A stretch of DNA of 64,000 nucleotides, from assembly GCF_037076355.1 (NCBI RefSeq), contig NZ_AP026968.1, positions 264,501 to 328,500 on the forward strand, given 5' to 3'. Source of the stretch: Streptococcus parapneumoniae (GTDB taxonomy: Bacteria; Bacillota; Bacilli; Lactobacillales; Streptococcaceae). A model generated the notes under the pieces. The model ran no database searches. It was not told the DNA's origin and saw only the letters and a list, made by a program, of their open reading frames with translations. This document shows, one piece after another, positions 59,536 to 64,000 of this stretch (positions within the stretch are counted from its first letter, which is position 1; each line of letters starts with the position of its first letter). Position numbers and translations under genes: made by a program.

Positions 59536-60399
59536 ATGAATACACTCGCAGAGAAATTCAGATTGAAAAGAAAAGAGTTGAGACTCTCCCAACAAACTCT
59601 TGCAGAAGGAATTTGTGAACAAAGCCAGATTAGTAAAATTGAGAGAGGGCATTTCATTCCCTCCGCAGACCTTTTGTTCAAACTCTCACAACGACTTGAA
59701 GTACCATTAGATTATTTTTTTAATGAACAAATTGAAATTAAATCTAACCTCTCTAATTTCAAGCAATTATCTGCTCGCCTATTGGATGATAGAAATTATG
59801 ACGATTTAGAATATCTTTATAAAATAGAGGTTGAGCGAAGCACTTTTCTAACACTAGAAGACCGAACTTACCTTGAATGGATTAAAGCTATTATTGACTT
59901 CTATCAATATGACAGTAAGCGTGAGGCTATTTCTTCATTGGAAAATATATTATTAAAAGTCTCCTCAAATACTCTGATTTATTTAAAGGCATTGAATACT
60001 CTATCTAATTTCTATTCCTTAGTGGGTCGTGAACAAGAATATGAGGCAAACTACTCTCATTTGATGGAGTTATATCAGACAAAAAATTTTGAGCATCAAG
60101 AGTTTTTATTTGGCTACATCAGAGTTCGTTACAACTACGCTCACTACCTAGTATCAAAGGAAAAATATAATGAAGCCATCCAAGAAGCTCTTGAGACGAT
60201 TGAACTCTGTAAACAAAGACAGACAAGCTACCAACTGGCTCCTCTACTTATTCTTGTAGGAAATGCTGGAGCTAAATTTCTAGACAAGGAACAAGTCAAA
60301 AATTATTATATGGAAGCAAGAGAGTTATGCAAGATTTATAACAATCCTTTAATGTTGATGAAGATAGAAAATTATTTGAAGGAATTAGATACTGTTTAG
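59536..60399 (+). CDS. tprA: PlcR/TprA-type peptide-responsive regulator
   Basis: A 287-residue regulator with an N-terminal XRE helix-turn-helix (residues 5-60; RLSQQTLAEGICEQSQISKI) and TPR-like helical repeats in the rest, as in PlcR, Rgg and TprA. In pneumococcus TprA represses the nearby lantibiotic locus and phrA until PhrA peptide is imported by the Ami/Ali oligopeptide system and binds it. Here the gene is intact and stands opposite the phrA remnant. AGGAAGG lies about 11 nt before the ATG. Control of the adjacent lactococcin-972 genes is inference. Confidence 0.85.
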   Translation: MNTLAEKFRLKRKELRLSQQTLAEGICEQSQISKIERGHFIPSADLLFKLSQRLEVPLDYFFNEQIEIKSNLSNFKQLSARLLDDRNYDDLEYLYKIEVERSTFLTLEDRTYLEWIKAIIDFYQYDSKREAISSLENILLKVSSNTLIYLKALNTLSNFYSLVGREQEYEANYSHLMELYQTKNFEHQEFLFGYIRVRYNYAHYLVSKEKYNEAIQEALETIELCKQRQTSYQLAPLLILVGNAGAKFLDKEQVKNYYMEARELCKIYNNPLMLMKIENYLKELDTV

Positions 60400-60443
60400 T
60401 TAATCTTGACATTATAGTTTTTCTGAAACGTTAAATAACCTGT

Positions 60444-60481
60444 AAGGCTGATAGTGAAATGAATACTATCAGCCTTATTTC
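60444..60481. terminator. intrinsic terminator after tprA
   Basis: AAGGCTGATAGT and ACTATCAGCCTT form a 12-bp stem around GAAATGAAT, followed by ATTTC. Confidence 0.8.
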
Positions 60482-60486
60482 AAGTT

Positions 60487-60600
60487 TATATTCTTCGAAA
60501 ATCTTTTCAAACCACGTCAGCTCTATCTGCAACCTCAAAACAGTGTTTTGAGCAATCTGTGGCTAGCTTCCTAGTTTGCTCTTTGATTTTCATTGAGTAG
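60487..60600 (+). repeat. deleted BOX element (partial A, B, C)
   Basis: ATATTCTTCGAAAATCTTTTC starts boxA, which jumps from CCACGTCAG directly into boxB, so the boxA/boxB junction is deleted. BoxC is complete (TTTGATTTTCATTGAGTA). Confidence 0.9.
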
Positions 60601-60704
60601 TAGTCTCTCATGTTTGTTTAGCGTCTTAAAAAGACATTTGAGAAGATTAGAAACAGTTCTCTCTTTTCTCCTAGTATAATGATTGGTAGGAAGGGAGAGA
60701 AAAG

Positions 60705-61325
60705 ATGAAATCAATGAGAATCTTATTTTTGTTAGTCTTAATTCAAATTAGTTTGAGTAGCTGTTTCCTATGGAAGGAATGCATCTTGTCCTTTAAACAA
60801 AGTACAGCTTTTTTTATCGGAAGTATGGTCTTCGTTTCAGGAATCTGTGCTGGAGTAAATTATCTTTATACCCGTAAGCAAGAAGTCCATAGTGTCCTAG
60901 CCAGTAAGAAGTCGGTGAAGCTTTTTTACAGTATGTTACTCTTAATTAATTTGTTAGGAGCTGTTCTTGTCTTGTCAGATAACTTGTTCATCAAAAATAC
61001 GCTGCAGCAAGAATTAGTTGACTTTTTATTGCCATCCTTTTTCTTTCTATTTGGGCTAGATTTGTTGATTTTTTTACCCTTAAAAAAATACATGCGCGAT
61101 TTGCTTGCTATGCTAGATAGAAAAAAGACGGTGTTGGTGACTATTTTAGCAACACTTCTCTTCTTAAGAAATCCAATGACCATTGTCTCTCTTCTGATTT
61201 ATATTGGACTGGGTTTGTTTTTTGCAGCCTATCTTGTCCCAAATTCGGTTAAAAAGGAAGTTTCCTTTTATGGTCATATTTTCCGAGATCTTGTATTGGT
61301 CATTGCTACACTCATTTTCTTTTAG
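60705..61325 (+). CDS. multi-pass membrane protein, unknown function
   Basis: A 206-residue hydrophobic protein with about six helices (near residues 6-24, 30-52, 71-92, 103-123, 140-158 and 159-175 or later). No family motif is recognised. GGAAGGGAGAGAAAAG precedes the ATG at 60705, and TATAAT lies at 60675-60680. A homologous gene stands at the same place, before tsaE, in pneumococcus as I recall. Confidence 0.65.
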   Translation: MKSMRILFLLVLIQISLSSCFLWKECILSFKQSTAFFIGSMVFVSGICAGVNYLYTRKQEVHSVLASKKSVKLFYSMLLLINLLGAVLVLSDNLFIKNTLQQELVDFLLPSFFFLFGLDLLIFLPLKKYMRDLLAMLDRKKTVLVTILATLLFLRNPMTIVSLLIYIGLGLFFAAYLVPNSVKKEVSFYGHIFRDLVLVIATLIFF

Positions 61326-61357
61326 AGAAGGCTTGTTTTTATGGATGTTATGATGGT

Positions 61358-61463
61358 AATACTCTTCGAAAATCTCTTCAAACTACGTCAGCGTCGCCTT
61401 GCCGTACTCAAGTACAGCCTGCGGCTCGCTTCCTAGTTTGCTCTTTGATTTTCATTGAGTATA
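61358..61463 (+). repeat. BOX element without boxB (A-C)
   Basis: AATACTCTTCGAAAATCTC to TTTTCATTGAGTATAA, joined by GCCGTACTCAAGTACAGCC as in the copy at 22221, which is in the opposite orientation. Confidence 0.93.
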
Positions 61464-61514
61464 AGTTTAGCAGGAAAATAGACACAGAAGAAAACTTTTT
61501 GGTATAATAAGAGT

Positions 61515-61958
61515 ATGTACACAAAAAATGAAGAAGAGTTGCAAGCCTTAGGGGAACGATTGGGCCATTTATTAGAAAAGAATGATGTTTTAATCTTAAC
61601 TGGAGAACTGGGCGCAGGTAAAACAACCTTTACTAAAGGACTTGCTAAAGGTTTACAGATTTCTCAAATGATTAAAAGTCCCACCTATACTATCGTAAGA
61701 GAGTATGAGGGGTGTCTTCCGCTTTACCATTTAGATGTTTATCGTATTGGAGGAGATGCGGATTCTATTGATTTGGATGAATTTCTCTTTGGTGGAGGCG
61801 TGACTGTTATTGAGTGGGGAAATCTCTTAGGAGATGCCTTGCCAGATACTTATTTAGAGTTGGAAATTCTAAAAGAAGAAGACGGTCGCCGTTTAAATTT
61901 TCAGGCAAAGGGTTTGCGTGCAGAAAAGCTTTTAGAGGAGCTTCAACATGGAGTATGA
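61515..61958 (+). CDS. tsaE: tRNA threonylcarbamoyladenosine biosynthesis ATPase TsaE
   Basis: A 147-residue P-loop protein with Walker A GELGAGKTTFTKG near residues 34-46, SPTYTIVREY and YHLDVYRI. It is the ATPase that helps TsaB/TsaD form t6A37 on ANN-decoding tRNAs. TATAAT at 61503-61508 lies 7 nt before the ATG and no ribosome site exists, so the transcript is probably leaderless. It overlaps the next gene by 11 nt. Confidence 0.95.
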   Translation: MYTKNEEELQALGERLGHLLEKNDVLILTGELGAGKTTFTKGLAKGLQISQMIKSPTYTIVREYEGCLPLYHLDVYRIGGDADSIDLDEFLFGGGVTVIEWGNLLGDALPDTYLELEILKEEDGRRLNFQAKGLRAEKLLEELQHGV

Positions 61959-62466
61959 ATTGCTCATTAGGGAGGCAGAGCCTAAAGATGCAGCTGAATT
62001 AGTGGCCTTTTTAAATCGTGTGAGTTTGGAGACAGATTTTACCAGCTTAGACGGAGATGGTATTCTCTTGACCAGTGAGGAGATGGAAGTATTCCTCAAC
62101 AAGCAAGCTAGTTCGGACAATCAGATAACCTTACTTGCATTCTTAAATGATAAAATTGCTGGTATTGTAAATATCACAGCTGACCAGCGTAAGAGAGTTC
62201 GTCATATTGGAGATCTCTTTATTGTGATTGGAAAAAGATATTGGAATAATGGATTGGGAAGTTTGTTGCTAGAAGAAGCGATAGAGTGGGCACAAGCAAG
62301 TGGCATTCTGCGTCGTCTCCAACTGACTGTCCAAACTCGTAATCAAGCTGCAGTTCATCTGTATCAAAAGCATGGCTTTGTAATTGAAGGTCGCCAAGAG
62401 CGTGGAGCATATATAGAAGAAGGGAAATTTATCGATGTTTACTTGATGGGTAAACTGATCGATTAG
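61948..62466 (+). CDS. GNAT-family N-acetyltransferase
   Basis: A 172-residue acetyltransferase. The acetyl-CoA binding region is GDLFIVIGKRYWNNGLGSLLLEEAI near residues 90-115, given here only in outline, and the C-terminal NQAAVHLYQKHGFVIEG completes the fold. The acceptor is unknown. TTAGAGGAG precedes the start inside tsaE. The tsaE-GNAT-LCP order suggests one operon. Confidence 0.9.
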   Translation: MEYELLIREAEPKDAAELVAFLNRVSLETDFTSLDGDGILLTSEEMEVFLNKQASSDNQITLLAFLNDKIAGIVNITADQRKRVRHIGDLFIVIGKRYWNNGLGSLLLEEAIEWAQASGILRRLQLTVQTRNQAAVHLYQKHGFVIEGRQERGAYIEEGKFIDVYLMGKLID

Positions 62467-62473
62467 TAGAAAT

Positions 62474-63490
62474 ATGGTTAAAAAAATTATTGGAATGGTG
62501 CTAGCTTTACTTTCTGTAACTGTAGTAGGAGCAGGTATTTTTGCTTATACTATTTATCAACAAGGGACAGAAACCTTAGCTAAAACCTATAAAAAAATCG
62601 GCGAAGAAACCAAGGTTATAGAAGCAACTGAACCTTTGACCATTCTGTTAATGGGAGTGGACACCGGAAATGCTGAACGAACTGAAACTTGGGTCGGTAG
62701 AAGTGATAGCATGATCTTGATGACAGTGAATCCTAAAACGAAAAAAACAACGATGATGAGTTTAGAGCGGGATATTCTGACCCGCATTGAATCAGGGAAT
62801 GGTCAGGCTCATGAAGCGAAATTGAATTCAGCATATGCAGATGGTGGAGCAGAGCTTGCTATAGAAACCATTCAAAAAATGATGAATATCCATATTGATC
62901 GCTATGTGATGGTCAATATGAAAGGGTTGCAAAAACTAGTGGATGCAGTAGGTGGTATTACAGTCAATAATACCCTAGGTATCCCAATTTCTATCAGTGA
63001 CCAAGAAGAATTTAATACCATTTCTATCGGTGTTGGGGAGCAACATATTGGGGGAGAAGAAACCCTAGTCTATGCACGAATGCGTTACCAAGATCCTGAG
63101 GGGGATTATGGTCGTCAAAAACGTCAACGTGAAGTTATTCAAAAAGTCATGGAAAAAGCTCTCAGTTTAAATAGCGTTGGTCATTATCAAGAGATTCTAA
63201 AAGCTTTGAGTGACAATATGCAGACCAATATTGATTTGTCTGCGAAAAGTATCCCTAACTTGCTAGGCTATAAAGATTCATTTAAAACCATTGAAACTCA
63301 GCAGTTGCAGGGTGAAGGAGAGATGCTTCAAGGTGTTTCTTACCAGATTGTTTCGAGAGCCCATATGTTGGAAATGCAAAATCTACTCCGACGTTCTTTG
63401 GGACAAGAAGAAGTTACTCAGCTTGAAACCAATGCGGTTTTATTTGAAGATTTATTTGGAAGAGCACCTGTTGGTGATGAAGATAATTAA
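62474..63490 (+). CDS. lytR: LytR-CpsA-Psr family cell-wall polymer ligase
   Basis: A 338-residue LCP protein. One N-terminal membrane helix (residues 4-27) precedes the catalytic domain: LLMGVDTGN near 57, DSMILMTVNPKTKK near 76, SLERDILTRI near 98, and RMRYQDPEGDYGRQKRQ near 200 with the conserved Arg pair. LCP enzymes transfer teichoic acid or capsule chains from lipid carriers to peptidoglycan. It is the third gene of the tsaE operon and is followed by a terminator. Pneumococcus calls this gene psr or lytR. Confidence 0.93.
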   Translation: MVKKIIGMVLALLSVTVVGAGIFAYTIYQQGTETLAKTYKKIGEETKVIEATEPLTILLMGVDTGNAERTETWVGRSDSMILMTVNPKTKKTTMMSLERDILTRIESGNGQAHEAKLNSAYADGGAELAIETIQKMMNIHIDRYVMVNMKGLQKLVDAVGGITVNNTLGIPISISDQEEFNTISIGVGEQHIGGEETLVYARMRYQDPEGDYGRQKRQREVIQKVMEKALSLNSVGHYQEILKALSDNMQTNIDLSAKSIPNLLGYKDSFKTIETQQLQGEGEMLQGVSYQIVSRAHMLEMQNLLRRSLGQEEVTQLETNAVLFEDLFGRAPVGDEDN

Positions 63491-63512
63491 CTTTTGATAC
63501 AAATAAAAAATC

Positions 63513-63540
63513 AATCGTAGGAAATTTCCTGCGATTTTTT
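63513..63540 (+). terminator. intrinsic terminator before cinA
   Basis: AATCGTAGGAAA and TTTCCTGCGATT form a stem, followed by TTTT. Confidence 0.88.
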
Positions 63541-63548
63541 CAAAAAAA

Positions 63549-63556
63549 TACGAATA
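63549..63556 (+). promoter_or_regulatory. competence box (SigX/ComX promoter) of cinA
   Basis: A perfect TACGAATA lies 17 nt before the cinA start. This is the known -10-like recognition sequence of the competence sigma factor in streptococci. Confidence 0.88.
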
Positions 63557-63573
63557 GATAGGTAGGAGGAAAC

Positions 63574-64000
63574 ATGAAAGCAGAAATCATTGCTGTTGGA
63601 ACAGAGATTTTGACAGGACAAATTGTCAACACCAATGCCCAGTTTTTATCAGAAAAACTAGCAGAGATTGGAGTGGACGTATATTTTCAGACGGCTGTAG
63701 GAGACAACGAAGCCCGTCTCTTATCCTTGCTTGAGATTGCCAGTCAACGTAGCAGTCTGGTGATTTTGACAGGTGGTTTAGGGCCAACTGAGGACGATTT
63801 GACCAAACAAACTCTGGCTAAATTTTTAGGGAAAGAATTAGTCTTCGATCCTCAGGCCCAGGAGAAGTTGGATGTCTTTTTTGCCCAGAGACCAGACTAT
63901 GCCCGAACACCGAATAACGAAAGACAAGCTCAAATTGTAGAAGGAGCGACTCCACTGCCAAACGAAACAGGACTGGCTGTGGGAGGAATATTGGAAGTCG
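63574..64000 (+). CDS. cinA: competence/damage-inducible protein CinA, 5' part
   Basis: An open frame of 142 codons, cut by the window edge. It opens [20 protein letters not shown] and has [15 protein letters not shown], the MoCF_biosynth (CinA N-terminal) motifs. CinA proteins act on NMN or ADP-ribose and in pneumococcus assist RecA localisation in competence. GGTAGGAGGAAAC is the ribosome site. In pneumococcus cinA heads the recA operon. Confidence 0.95.
   Translation, partial: MKAEIIAVGTEILTGQIVNTNAQFLSEKLAEIGVDVYFQTAVGDNEARLLSLLEIASQRSSLVILTGGLGPTEDDLTKQTLAKFLGKELVFDPQAQEKLDVFFAQRPDYARTPNNERQAQIVEGATPLPNETGLAVGGILEV

Overview
The window reads as chromosomal DNA of a mitis-group Streptococcus (S. 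mitis / S. pseudopneumoniae / S. pneumoniae complex). Grounds: gene order, as recalled from pneumococcal genomes (TCS11-type kinase/regulator, ccpA, ansA, usp, alaT, rpmH, ksgA-rsgA-rpe, purR, pflA, asnA, coaD, sepM, murA, epuA, endA, rpoBC, ndk, tsaE, lytR/psr, cinA); nine BOX elements; a TACGAATA competence box before cinA; and proteins that I recognise as near-identical to pneumococcal RpoB, RpoC, CcpA and EndA. No search was run. The giant repeat-rich adhesin points to S. mitis or a close relative rather than a classical pneumococcus.

Layout. 1-3.5 kb: an ABC exporter with a NarL/DesK-type two-component system. 3.7-10.4 kb: ccpA, asparaginase, a HAD/pyrophosphohydrolase-like fusion, universal stress protein, aminotransferase and rpmH. 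10.5-22.1 kb is accessory: an oligopeptide-binding lipoprotein (AliA/AliB-like) and a YSIRK/LPXTG adhesin gene of about 9.1 kb. That gene is split by a one-base slip in an A7 tract and is driven by a promoter with a G9 tract in its spacer. 22.5-29.2 kb: a housekeeping run (tatD, rnmV, rsmA, rsgA, rpe, thiamine pyrophosphokinase, rmuC, yhaM). 29.4-42.9 kb: purR, lysA, pflA, yidC, acylphosphatase, an rRNA-type methyltransferase, a Bax-inhibitor-like protein, asnA, rsmD-coaD-sepM, a DUF1146 protein-murA-epuA, endA and a CBS-domain membrane protein. 43.1-51.7 kb: tRNA-Cys, then rpoB with a structured leader, rpoC and ndk.

51.7-60.4 kb is the most unusual region. It holds a lactococcin-972-family bacteriocin gene followed by two divergent copies of its usual partner module (large multi-TM bacteriocin-associated protein plus ABC ATPase). 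The module genes differ strongly, yet each ATPase gene is followed by a nearly identical ~330-bp direct repeat, which suggests cassette exchange. Next to it lie an intact PlcR/TprA-type regulator and, on the opposite strand, a remnant of its peptide gene phrA. The remnant still encodes SNGLDVGKAD at its end but is broken by two compensating frame changes. In pneumococcus the TprA/PhrA pair is known to control a lantibiotic locus at this position; here the lactococcin-972 cassette occupies the equivalent place.

60.7-64.0 kb returns to core genes: a small membrane protein, tsaE, a GNAT acetyltransferase, an LCP-family protein and the 5' part of cinA. Several genes (34072, 36721, 38817, 61515) have a TATAAT box about 7 nt before ATG and are probably transcribed as leaderless mRNAs. 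All functional statements are read from sequence patterns and family knowledge.
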